64,000 bases of DNA from Epiperipatus broadwayi. Taxonomy: Eukaryota; Onychophora; Udeonychophora; Euonychophora; Peripatidae. Position numbers and translations under genes: made by a program. The notes under the pieces were generated by a model. That model saw nothing but the letters and a program-made list of their open reading frames with translations. It had not been told where the DNA came from and searched no databases. Below, one piece after another: positions 22,770 to 34,900 of this stretch. The stretch is taken from the NCBI GenBank assembly GCA_028023455.1, contig JAQFVV010006271.1, positions 60,001 through 124,000 of the forward strand, written 5' to 3'. Within the stretch, counting starts at the first letter, position 1. Every line of letters begins with the position of its first letter.

Positions 22770-24493
22770 AATATATATCATCATCATCATCATCAACCAT
22801 TATCAATCCACTGCAGGATGAAGGTCTCTCCAAGTTTAATCCATCTTCTCCGATCTTCAGCTTCTCTTCCCCACAATACCCCTGCACATTTTCTTATTTC
22901 ATCCATCCATCGCACATGTGGTCTCTTTCTGGGTCTTTTAAAATCTCTTGGAATCCAGTTTAAAATTTCAATTGTCCATCTATTATCATCTCTTCCAGCA
23001 ATATGTCCAGCCCAACTCCATTCCAATCTTTTAATTTTTTCAATAAGGTCAGTAACACCTGTTTGTTGTCTCACCCATACATTGCGTTTTCGATCCCTTC
23101 TTGTTATTCCCAACATACATCTCTCCATACTACTTTGAGTGGTCTGAAGTCTCTGTATTGCTCTTCTATTAAGTGTCCAAGTCTCAGATCCATAAGTAAG
23201 AACTGGTAAAACACATTTGTTAAAAACCATCCTTTTCAAACACATAGGCATATTTCCTTTTAGTATCAAGTTATTTCTACCAAAAGCACTCCAACCAAGT
23301 TTAATTCTATGATTAATTTTCTCCATTATGTTTCCATCTGTATTAATAATCTGACCAAGGTATTTGTAACTGTTAACTTCTTCTAATTCTTCATAATCAA
23401 TCTTTATTTTCATATTTTGAGCAAATCGATTAAACATTACTTTAGTCTTTTTAACATTTATCTTTAGTCCTACTTTTCTACTTTCATCTGCTAACTCCTG
23501 CAACATTTCCTGCAGGTCTGAAGCATTATTTGCAAAAACAACAACATCATCTGCGAAATCTAAATGACTTAAATACTCTCCATTTACTTTCACTCCTTTA
23601 GTTTCCCATTTTAATCCACAAAATACTTCTTGCAGCACTGCTGTAATAAGTTTTGGAGATATGGAGTCACCTTGTCTTACACCTTTCTCAATGTTGATTT
23701 TTCCAGTATCATTATCTAATCTAATTGTTGCTGTTGCATTTTTATAAATACTCTTTAAAATATGACAATATTCTGGATCTATACCTTGATGATCCAATGC
23801 TTTAATCACTGAAGAAATGTGTATAGAATCGAATGCCTTTTCATAATCTACAAATCCAAAATATAATGACAACTCATATTCATTTGTTCTTTCTGTGACT
23901 TTTCTCAATACCTGGATATGATCTATTGTACTAAAACCACTTTTAAATCCAGTTTGTTCTCTTGGTTGGTGGAAATCCAAAGTTCTCTGTAGACGAGTTG
24001 TAATTATCTTGGTAAAAATTTTATATAAAACTGATAAAAGGCTGATAGGTCTGTAATTTCTAATATCTTCCTTATCACCTTTTTTAAATATTAATATTAT
24101 TACTGCATTCTTCCAATCTTCTGGTACATCTTTATCATTTAGACATTTGGTATATAACTTTGCTAAAATTGTTTCTATTTCTTCACCTGCTTCTTTTAAT
24201 ATATCAATTATAATTCCATCATTTCCTGGAGTCTTTCCTTTCTTCATACATTTAACTGCATGTCTCACTTCTTCATTTAAAATTCTGGGCAATTTGGAAG
24301 ATGTGATAGATATTGGAGGTACTTGTTCTTTATTACTATATAATTCTTGATAAAAATCTTCTACCAATTTTATGATGTCATCTCTCTTTTTAGTAATAAT
24401 TCCATCTTTTTTTCTTATTGCAGATATAAATTTCCTACCAATATCAAACTGTTGTTTTACACTTTTTAGACTTTTATTTTCTTCTACAGCTTT

Positions 24494-24496
<3 letters not shown>
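22770..24496 (-). mobile_element. RTE-type LINE, 5'-truncated copy 2
   Basis: On the minus strand it begins at a (TA)n run (24497-24524), runs through the RT and ends in a (GAT)n tail and TA repeats near 22770-22792. Compared with the copy at 7974 it lacks the endonuclease and about 230 further residues. Confidence 0.85.
22793..24496 (-). CDS. RTE reverse transcriptase (truncated copy 2)
   Basis: An open frame of 567 codons corresponds to residues from about 234 of the copy at 7974-10376 to its end. It keeps NYRPISLLSVLYKIF, DYEKAFDSI, GVRQGDSISPKL and the catalytic FADDVVVFANN. About 28-30 amino acid differences are visible between the two copies over 566 residues, for example I/T after YKIF and R/G in the AGHIA.RDDN word. 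The first Met is an accident of the junction with the TA repeat. It cannot mobilise itself, because the endonuclease is missing. Confidence 0.86.
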
Positions 24497-24527
<31 letters not shown>

Positions 24528-24564
24528 GAAAGCTAATATATCTAAATTTAGCATATTTATACAG

Positions 24565-24602
<38 letters not shown>

Positions 24603-24698
24603 GGCCTGCTAATAGCTCTAAACAAGCTTATTTATTTTTTTTATGATAAATGCTACAAGAGAAAGTACCTGAAGCCTTTATCTATGATTGTCTCCATT

Positions 24699-24738
24699 CC
24701 CAGACCAGTTTCAAGCTATGGCTCTCTTCAGTGAGGAG
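24699..24738 (-). ncRNA. Type I hammerhead ribozyme
   Basis: On the minus strand, CTGAAGA (24731-24725) and GAAA (24712-24709) are intact. Helix II is GAGC/GCTT with loop CATA. Helix III is minimal (ACTGGT, almost self-complementary), with cleavage after GTC at 24703. Helix I is CTCA (24735-24732) with TGGG (24702-24699), and CTC/GAG further out. All invariant core positions are kept. A very short helix III usually means the ribozyme works best as a dimer or tandem transcript. Confidence 0.7.
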
Positions 24739-25104
24739 CTAGGACACTAGATACAAAATACTAACTCAATCCAAGCGTTTATCTAATTCTTAAATATTAA
24801 GAAAAAAATCTAAATTTTCAGATACCTACATGTCTTTAAATTCAGTTCTTTAACTAAATAAACTATATGGACCTGAACTAAATTCAGTGATCCCATATAT
24901 TAGTAGGCTTAGCAATTTAATATAGCCAAAGCCCTAATAGCAAAATTATAATATTAGTAAAAATCAGACACATGTCACATGACCTATTTAGCTTGCATTA
25001 CCAATATGTAATATATAAAGAGCCTGCTCTAAACAAGCTTATTTTTTATGATAAATGCTACAAGAGAAAGTACCTGAAGCCTTTATCTATAATTGTCCCC
25101 ATCC

Positions 25105-25141
25105 CCAGGCCGGTTTTGAGTTATAGCTGCTTTCAGTGAGG
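25105..25141 (-). ncRNA. Mutated hammerhead remnant of second monomer
   Basis: It aligns with 24699-24738. The boxes read CTGAAAG and AAAA instead of CTGAAGA and GAAA, so the core is lost. Helix III (ACCGG) and the TGGG strand remain. Confidence 0.55.
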
Positions 25142-25453
25142 AGCTAGGTCATTAGATTCAAAATACTAACTCAAGCTAAGCATGTATTTAATTCTTAAAT
25201 ATTAAGAAAAAGATCTAAATCTTCAGAAACCTACATGTCTTCAAATTCAGCTCTTTAACTAAAGAAGCTATATGTGGCTGAACTAAATTCAGTGATCCCA
25301 TATATTAGTAGGCTTAGCTATAATACCTAAATAAATAAATAAAAAACCAAATACATAGTCTGTATTCAATTCTATTACCTTTCATCATACACAAATTTGA
25401 AAAATTTTTAACTACCATCCACTTGTCTAAAATTCACAGGTACTTTATTCCAA

Positions 25454-25471
25454 AAAGATTGGAAACCGCTG
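25454..25471 (-). repeat. Possible right terminal inverted repeat of hAT element
   Basis: The minus strand reads CAGCGGTTTCCAATCTTT, a good hAT-type end that matches 18591-18607 with two mismatches. The flanking octamers (acacacaa and atctacac) do not match, so the pairing is unproven. Confidence 0.4.
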
Positions 25472-25479
25472 ATCTACAC

Positions 25480-28400
25480 TATATTGCAATAAGAGCTTTT
25501 TAATTATGTTTATGTATTGCAGAGAGTCCCCTGGCCCTTACAATTCACATATATCTGGTGAGACCATACAATAATTATGGACAGTTTTAGCAGACATCAA
25601 TGTCTGTATAAATTCGAATGTAGATTTAATCTTAAATCTATCAAAGCCAAACAACTTGTGCAATCATTTTGTGACTATCTGAGATACCTTATCATAATAG
25701 CATCTTTCAAAATCAATCATCAATCTCAGAGAAGTACTCTCTTTGTGCATTTTAATGCTTGCAAACAGATGTGGAATAGTTGCTGCAGATATGTATGCAT
25801 CTTCTGATATTTTTTTCTAGTAAATGTTTTTGTTATATGTGAGCATAAAACATTGATAATAAACTTATCTTTCTTTAATTTAAAGTAATAATTCTTTTTT
25901 TTTTAATTTCAGTTTATTGATTTTTTTCATTCCATATGTCTTTATTCATTAAAATGACCCTATTGCCTTTGCCTTCTTTAGTACAAATAATGTTTTTTCC
26001 TCCCTACATTGTTGTCTCAATATCTGCAATAATCTCCATGTTCAAATTACTCCAGCCACACTTGATAAATTTTGGTCATATTTCAATAGGTCTTTGAATT
26101 TCATCAATATTTTTACACTGGATAAATGTACTTAATTAATTTGAGTTTTTCAATATGCTGTGAATTTGTTTTTACCCTTCCATTGCAAATATGTTTGTAA
26201 TCTTTTATACCGATTTATAATATCTATCTTCTTTTTCTTGCTATATTTAAATATAATTGCTTCTTACAACTTTGAAAACAAACTTTAATAACACCATTTG
26301 CAATAACGTCATGGCTTTTTTTTCCTCAGTGTGAATAGATGTATTAATAAAGATATTGCAGCAATTCAGAAAGACTTTATAATGCATGTATTTTTTTAAG
26401 AACTTCAACTGCTCTTCTAATTTAATACTTTCTTTGTGAAACTTTAATGCTTCAACATATTTCCAGTCGTAATCGTAATTTATATGTATACCATAAAATA
26501 CTAAATAAATAAATCAATAATTCTGTCTATAATGTAAATTATACTGACACATATTTTTATAGGTCGTACAGAGAAGAAGAATTTGGTGTTTAGTATGCAC
26601 TTAAGGCCATTTTGAATTATAAGAACCACCCAAAACTCAGGCTGACCCATTCAAGCGATAAATGACATCGATCATTCTACAAATTGTCGCGATCTAGCAT
26701 TTGTTACAAAATCACCATTTTCATCAATAATAAAAAATAATAAAAAAATTCGTATAGCTATAAGAAATCTAATCACGTGATTAAAAAAAATTAAAACCAA
26801 ATTTCACAATTTTCATCAAGAATTAAAAAATAAAAACTTGGTTTGAACAGACTTCTGCATCCTTCCCCTTCCCTATATACGCCAATGTTACGAAATCGCC
26901 ATTTTCATCAATAATTTTTAAAAAAACTTTCATATAGTTATAAGAAATCTAATCATGTGATTAAAAAATTAAAATGCAATTTTCATAGTTTTCATCAATA
27001 ATTTAAAAAAAAAAACAATTTTAAGCAATAATTATAAAACTAAAACACAACTTTTGTCCAGTTATACTTGATATAATGGCTAAAAGTCACAATTTACATC
27101 AATAATTCTAAAATTACAAAAACGCATTTTTAGGAGGATGGGGGGGGGGGGGATAAAAACAAATTAAGAAAATTCTTTTATAAATAATAGCACACATCCC
27201 AATGAAACATTAAATTACAAATCTATATTATTAATTCTAATACTTAATAAATTATGCTAGCATTATTAATACCGCTAAATTCTAATTACACTAAAGAGAG
27301 ATTTCACGAACCCACAATTTTGACGCTTAATCTGATCTTTAAAATATTATGTTAACAAAACAAATCTTTAATATTCGCTCTTAGCTTTATTTGGCCGAAT
27401 GCAGGTGCACATGTATATAAATAAGTAAGACACAATTTTTTTATTTATTGTAAAACTTTTTAAACTTAAAGCATAAACGAAATAATTACTTCCATAGATA
27501 AATGTATGTTAGAAATCAATATTTTAATGGTCAATTTTTGCTACACACCCAATATTGATAAAGCTATACTAAAAATAAATCACTCATTGCCCTTAGTGAG
27601 GTGCTCTCTGAAATCACAAAGAAAACATTTCGTAGGACGATGGGAAGAAAAGGCATAATAATGATTAAAAAAACTAACAAAAACTGTTTTCTCTCTTTCT
27701 TTATATATTTCGATTTCTTAACTTAATTCTATACACACACCCTTAAGATATCGTAGAAAAAAGTGAGGTGTTATTTACATTTTAATAAATTGGATCCCTC
27801 CACCATCCGATCTTTGATTATAAGTAAAATTAGACCAGCAAACATGTTACATTTCATATATATATATATATAAATATATTCAAACAATAATAATCTAGTG
27901 CGTATATATATATATAGTAAATTACAACTACGTTAATGAAAATTAAAATAATACATGCAATATTTTTATGTGAGCTTTTTCTTCCCATATATATATATAA
28001 TTTTACAGGCAAGTTTGGAAATATCAGTGAAGTGCTTAAATTAATATACAGTCTGTCTTTGTGGTCCTGTTGATTTGACATAACTTGATATTTCACCATT
28101 GATGTTGATCTGACGGGCAGGCTTTCATGTAATGGCTGGTGAATTATTGTTTCCAATTACTGATAGACAACTCGATAGAGCACTTGTTATACTGGGATCT
28201 GGAACATATTAGATGTCTGCTGAGCACTACTGATCTATCTATCTATGGTATATCAATAGCAACAAACAAAAAAGTCATTCTTCTTTTAACTTAAAAATAA
28301 TTCACTTGTAAAGTTTCTTTCTTTCTTAAACATAAAGTTTCCTGACTGACATGAAGACAGGAATGATGATTCCAAATAAATATGTGTTACTAAACATAAA

Positions 28401-31364
28401 TACAAATTCATATAAGATAGACATCACAATTTAGATTTAATTCAGCAATCTCCAATGTTCTTAGCAATAGCTAATTGAGTTCACTAATATAGCACATGCA
28501 GTAATAAATTTTTATAATAACAGAGATATGGATAGATAGTTTTCGGCTACATATCACTTTAGATTTATCATTCAATTAATCCTGGAAATATTTTAATTTA
28601 ACAGTAACTTTAGCAGTTTTCCAAAAAGTAAACATTAGCTTGCCATTAACTTTATAAATTATCACAGATATAATTATTTTTGGTTGTTGTTAATTAATTA
28701 TTCACATAGATCTACAATTCCTTAAGCAATAATATTTTTATTTTATAATAAGCCCATATATCAAGTAGAACAAAAAATATGTAATATTAATGTTCTTCTA
28801 CTTGATTTAAACATGTCATATTAAATAAATACTAGTAATTAATGAATTATTTGTAAGCCACGCATTCACTTTATCATTAAAGTAATCTATAGGCATGAAT
28901 AACAAGCATAATTATTATCATGGAGTAATTAAAATATATATCATAGAAATATTATACTTGCATCTTTCCACTTTAACTTGACTTTTATACAATTAGAGAA
29001 GAATTTAAATGGAGAGTCAAAGGTAGGTTTTGTTAAGCAGTCCTCCATAAATTTCCTTAAAAGATTATAAAGTTCACACAATTCCTTAAAAGATTATAAT
29101 GTTCATGCAATTTCATTTTTTCCTTAGTATTAATAGAAGATATAAGCAAACAAGGTAGATTAAAATTATCAGCATATACATACATTTTAAAGATGATAGT
29201 GTTAATTTAATGTATAACTAAGTGGAAAAGGAGTGAAGAAAGTATACCTTTTTTGTAATTTAGCCTGACATCCTTCCTAAAAGCTGTCTAGTAGCTAGAA
29301 TTCTCACACTGAATTCAATAAAGAAAATAATGTTTAACAATTCACACTTTGGAGTTTAACTAACTTGATTTTTGGAAGAGATTTTTAAAAAATGCACAAA
29401 GAAGAAATGGCAGACAATGAACGAATGACTGAATAAATAATCACTGAATTTCTATTACTAACTATCACTTAAATACATTTCTTTTCCATCAATCAAGAGG
29501 TCACCTTATCCTCCAAAGGTTAGCTCCATCCTTTGCACTTGGTTAATTAGGGAATAAATATTCAAAAAATCTTTTCTTGAAAAAAAAATCATTTTGATAT
29601 TCTAAATTAAATCAAACCAAATAATAAAAAAATAACTTTTTTTACACTGTTGAAATAAATGAATATTAATTAATCAATAAAATAAAATAGTTGATAACAC
29701 AATTTAATTTGTCAAATAATTCACTAATTAAGATATCCATTAATCACTCAAAATATATTTACATTTGTTATTAGAGATATTTACTGTAATTTTAAATGTT
29801 TTATTGTAGAATGTAAAATTTTATATTGTAATTAAATATAAAAATGGAATTGAAAGATGATATAGACATACATGCATACACATATACTACTACATAAATA
29901 CAAAATTATCCCAACTAACATATGACTGATATGGCTATGGATTAGACATACTTCACTGACTATATTATTTATACATGGATGGGTGTGCCAATGAATAAAC
30001 AGATCAGAAAACCATCTAAACAAATATCAACCACTAATCCACAAATAAATAAACCAAATTTACATCAACTTAACTGACATATCAACAATTCCTGTAATAA
30101 TACACCCCCCTTTCTTGCATTAAATACTTCATCAAATATAATAATAATAATAATAAATGCTTATAAAATTCCCAACTAAAATTCATGAGCAATTCTCACA
30201 TAAGGTTTAGACCATTAACAGAAAAATTTAAAAATTTTACCGCTATTTCACTTTTTTTTTAGTTAATGTGTTTATTCACGACTGATACAGTATATTTTAA
30301 TTATTTGTGCCCATTCAGAAGGTCACAATAAATATACATATCTTTATTTGTCGTCAGCTTTGTGTGCTCCTGCATGTTAGTGCATTTTATATTTTACATT
30401 ATTGTATGTAAAATATGTAAATATTATTTATCAATAATGTATTTTATACAAAATTTGAATAGTATAAAAAAAATTTGATAACACATCTGAACTTACTGCA
30501 TGCGAAACTTTTTATATGAAATGTAATTATTTGTCAAACTTGCCTTAAAAAGTGTTTTATTCCAACTATTAACTTGATAATATAAAAGAAAATGTGTTGA
30601 TGCAAGTCCAAAATTTTTTAGTCATAAAGATCAATAACGAAAAATTAGTTTTTGATAAAGATTAAAGTATCTATTCAAAATTATAATAAATGATTCTGAA
30701 ATTGCCTTAATAGATTCTTCATTAGTTTATAACTAATATCATTTTAAAGCCGCACTATACTTAGCTGAAGATCAGTTCTAACAACTACAGAACCTCCAAT
30801 TTATTGTTAGTTACCTGAATAGTTTAGTATAATAGTAGGGAAACAAAATCAAGAACTAAAGATGCTTAGGTCAACCTGTCACATTATAACCAAGCATTGA
30901 AGTGTGTCATTAATTACTTTAATTAAGTTAATGAAATGATTCTTCATTTAAAAATATATGTACTGAAATCCATGCTTGTATTTAAATAATATGATTTTTT
31001 ACTAAACATAGTGTTAAATTATATAGTACTATTAATATGTAATGGCTGAATCAGTAAACGTCTAATGTGCTAGGTACATTAATATAATACCATCTAGTAT
31101 TAAAGTAATTTCCATTGCAGGTGAAAAATTAAGTCATTTTTGTCTGTTTCTTTGAGATTTAATATAGACGTAGATTACTGGGGCAATTAAAATAAATGGT
31201 AACATTCTCACACATTCAAATTGATCATAATTACTACTCAAAGTCACAATTGTTTCTATTCATTTTAAATAGGCTTGTAAAAAAAAAAAAACAAATATCA
31301 AATATATAAATATTAAATTGTACAATGCTAATAATATATAATAACAAAATTGATAAACTTTTAA
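25480..31364. other. AT-rich non-coding sequence with minor repeats
   Basis: No gene is recognised. It contains a degenerate tandem duplication (about 26697-26830 and 26886-27005, shared words 'cgccattttcatcaataat' and 'ataagaaatctaatca'), a 13-base G run (27140-27152) and several short TA runs (for example 27855-27920). The open frames of up to 100 codons are hydrophobic AT-rich chance frames. Confidence 0.5.
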
Positions 31365-31575
31365 AGCGATAAGAAAACTCTCCATGCAATAGTGCTATCC
31401 AGTGAAAGTCATAGCAATCAATGTATGGCACTACTGTTTTTTTTATATGTCAAAGCATTGACTGGGAAGTGAAACTGGACTAGCTGCTTGGAAAACAGGT
31501 ATGCTAACTGCTAGGCAACCAATGCTTGACTGGCACTACTGTTTGGAGAGTTTTCTAGTGGTTTAACAGCTTGTG
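31365..31575. repeat. Inverted fragments of the hammerhead repeat family
   Basis: The word 'aaaactctccat' with 'gcaatagtgc' (31375-31400, plus) recurs reversed at 31535-31565 and also at 47571-47595, about 100 bases beyond the hammerhead there. The two arms face each other around a centre near 31470, which contains 'gaagtgaaactggac', a possible decayed ribozyme. No intact core is present. Confidence 0.4.
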
Positions 31576-31826
31576 TAAACATAAAGCAATGGTGATCATG
31601 TGATGTTTTAGTCATTTATTAATATAATGTTCTCTAACATTAAATAATTTATATGCAAATGATAAATGAATCTGAATTCAAATAGTTGTGAATGCATATG
31701 CAATGTTTAGTAATAGCTTCTGATAATATTTTGTTTGTATTTACAATATAAGTATATTATAATCTTTATTTTAAAAATTTGTAACTGTAAATTTATCATT
31801 GTAATTTTGGAATATATTTTTTTCAG

Positions 31827-31983
31827 AAACATGTAGTTAATTTTGGCAATGTAACAGAATATAAATATGAAGTACAATCTTCTGATGGAGAATTAGATAC
31901 ACAGTCGCTAGCATCAGAGCAAAAGTCTTCTACAAAAGGCAGTCATGTAACTCAAGAAAAACGCAGTCCATTATGTAAAAAAA
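31827..31983 (+). CDS. Candidate internal coding exon, unknown protein
   Basis: A strong pyrimidine tract and CAG acceptor (31818-31826) precede 157 bases that stay open in frame 0 and end at a GTAAAT donor (31984). The translation starts KHVVNFGNVTEYKYEVQ and continues as a hydrophilic Ser/Gln/Lys-rich stretch (SSDGELDTQSLASEQK). Its base composition is clearly less AT-rich than its surroundings. It can be joined in phase to the exon ending at 3100. If it were a last exon instead, a TAA would follow at 31989. I do not recognise the protein; the link to the 2861 exon is inference. Confidence 0.45.
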
Positions 31984-31991
31984 GTAAATAA

Positions 31992-34900
31992 AATCTTATA
32001 TATGTTACTGTAGCAAAATTTTAATTCATTTATATATGCATAAAAGTAAAATGTAAAACATCCTTAACAGCACTTCATGGCAGAACAGTGAAGGAAAAGG
32101 TATTATTATAAGAACATGACACATAAGATATATTGCCCTACTGCTAGTTGTGTTGTTTACCCAAAACCATGCAGTATTAAAAAAATCAAAAGATTTGGGT
32201 TAACTTTGTATAATATACATGAAAAGACAGATAGCTATTCAACTGTAATCATATTTTGCCATGAATTAACTTCTTTACATTGAAAAAAAAAATCATGAAA
32301 GAGCATTCATTAAAACCATGTGTCAATTACTTGTGTTGAAAAAATTACAATACATAACTGGAAAAAAAATTGACATTAAATGTAAAGAAAACATACAATA
32401 TTTGTTATAAACCATTAGTATGTGAACTTTGTGGAAACAACATTTCAATTTATTCACAAAAACTTGTGCAGCAATAATACATTTATTTGACATTCCTTTA
32501 AACTCAGTTTGAATAAAGTTGTTCCTTTTTTTTACAGACTTTGATGTTTTTGGTTACAGGTAATTAACCCAGGTAACTATTCAGTATTAGTCAGAATTAT
32601 TGGAAAATTGTATCAATTTACAACACCTAGCAGTTGGGTAAGACTGATAAATAATTTGAGAAGTCTTTGTCTTGCAATAGGCCATCTGAAAGTTTTTTAA
32701 TATATATATATATTGTAACCTAAAGAAAATTGAAGAAGAAGATTTCCCATAAAACAATCATTTTCTATCTCCTCTTAAAAATCGAAGATCTTTCAAATAA
32801 TAATCACTCTCTGATTCTCCCTAATTTGAGACCTTCTCTCTAACTTATTGAAATATTTCAAACAATATTCCACCAAGTTCCAATTGTGGACACATATTTT
32901 TTTTTATAATACTAGAGGTTGGGTTGAGACTCTTACAGATAACAATAAGGATTATAAAGTAGACTAAGCTCAGTGGTCGGTTACATATAAATAATTAGCT
33001 ACAGAGATATACAATTAAGACAAAGGAAGAAGTTAACTCTGATAGAATAAATTATTCCAAATAAAACATATAATTTTGGGAAGAGATAAAACCTCAATCA
33101 TTCCCTAGTAAATAATTTAGAATAAAGTAAATCTCTACCTTCATCCCAATCAAACTCTCTGAGCTATAAATATTTGCACTTTCAAAATGTATTCTTTAAT
33201 AGACTCTTGTAATTAACAAACTCTATTGTATAGTTTAATATTATCCACTGATACGATTTGACTTCCTTTACATCTTGTAGAATAAAGAAATAATCTTTTC
33301 TTATAATACCAAATAAAGATCTCAGGGTTTTCTTTCTGGTATTTTATCAAATAAAATAATGGTGTAGTGTTGCAAGGTAAATGACTGACATTCTAGCGGG
33401 CTTTAGGAACATACCCTTCATAATAAGCTAATGTATCTGATTAATATCATAATAATAATCACGTAGATTACCAAAGAAAATGCTTACTTTATTCAACAAA
33501 TATCTAATAAAAAAATCATGTAAATAAATTTAGAATATTTATAGCCTTTTACCTAGAATGGCATTCAAATAATAGAAGGAAAAGGGTACATTTCATTTTC
33601 CTCTATTACCCTAAACAACACAGATAAAATACTTCATTTACAATATTTAAATTCTGATAAGAGGTTAATAATGTGCAGTCTGAATTACGGATGGATACAT
33701 CCATTGCAATACTTAAATGAACAGTTGTCAATTTAAAATTTTTTTAATTAAAACAAATAGATATTTTTTTTATTAATTATTAGTAATTTTGGATCATGAG
33801 AATTATAATTATCTGATTTGAAAAGATACATTTTATTTCATTTTGTGGGTTTGTGGTACGAAAGAGAAGAATTTCACACAGAAAAATACTCAAAAACTAA
33901 ATTTTAATAAATTTTAAAAATACATTTATTACATTTAGACATAAAAAAAATTATTTACAGAACACTAATATCATCACAGCTTACACATCATAGTTATCAG
34001 ATCCTTTCCATTTAAACTTTAAGGAGTTAATAATTTAAGTTCATTTTATGTCAAAACTATTGCTTCATGGTTTTCAAAACTGCACAATAAAATCTGTGAT
34101 CATAAATGATTATGATTCCCGGCTAAATATTTATTTGAAATCACAATTTATTTTACCTCAATTAAGGCATTAAACAAACATTAATGAACTAGAAAATAAT
34201 GATTATAATAATTGGCTAACTTGCACCATAAACTAATTAATATTTCCCATATATTTTACATCCCAACGCACTTATGATATCTCACTATTAAAATAATATA
34301 ACAAAATTATGAAAATTAACTTCAACATATTCTATTGCTGCTTCTAAATTAGCTGGCTAACATCATGATGATAACTGTCATCATTACATTACAACTTTCT
34401 CACACTATGTTAATTTTAAAACTAAATGGTAAATAAAAGCATTCATCAGAAGTCACACATACGTTGATAGTTAACTTATTTAATGTCCACATAATAATAT
34501 TAAATTTAAAAATTTATGAAACTTACAAAACCCCTCGGCGAATTTCTCCAAATGACGTATATAAATAGCATTGTGTTTGTGTATTTCTACCATGCTATGC
34601 TTTAAATTGAGGAATTAAATTATTAAATCTTGTGGATTTACTTGTATACTACTGGCAAAGCACAGTAGCACAATACGGATATTATTATGACCAACCAAAG
34701 CACTGAAAATTACTACCTCAATAACTAGCTATCATTGCCATAACATTTATAAATACAATAGTCTACACCTTCTGTGGTGGACAATCTAGTCTTTTAAATA
34801 GCACATGAGGGACAACATCACTAAATAAGCTCCTTAGAGCAAGACAACCTGACTATACTAATGGTGGCTCCCATGCTCATCTATCAAGCATAAATGAAGG

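Larger units (their letters stand above)
24598..25325 (-). repeat. Tandem hammerhead-bearing repeat (retrozyme-like), two monomers
   Basis: Bases 24598-24912 and 25017-25325 are direct copies, with a period of about 405-418 bases. Shared words include 'gataaatgctacaagag', 'gtacctgaagcctttatc' and 'cccatatattagtaggctt'. Each monomer contains a hammerhead on the minus strand, intact in the first and mutated in the second. The family is related to the locus at 47332-47901 (shared hammerhead and the region around 'ctgaactaaattcag'). It sits next to RTE copy 2. It has no coding capacity. Confidence 0.65.

Noticed and set aside
27840-28156. Minus-strand frame of 100 codons
   Set aside because: Its C-terminal half is TA-repeat translation (Ile/Tyr) and the rest has no recognisable domain.
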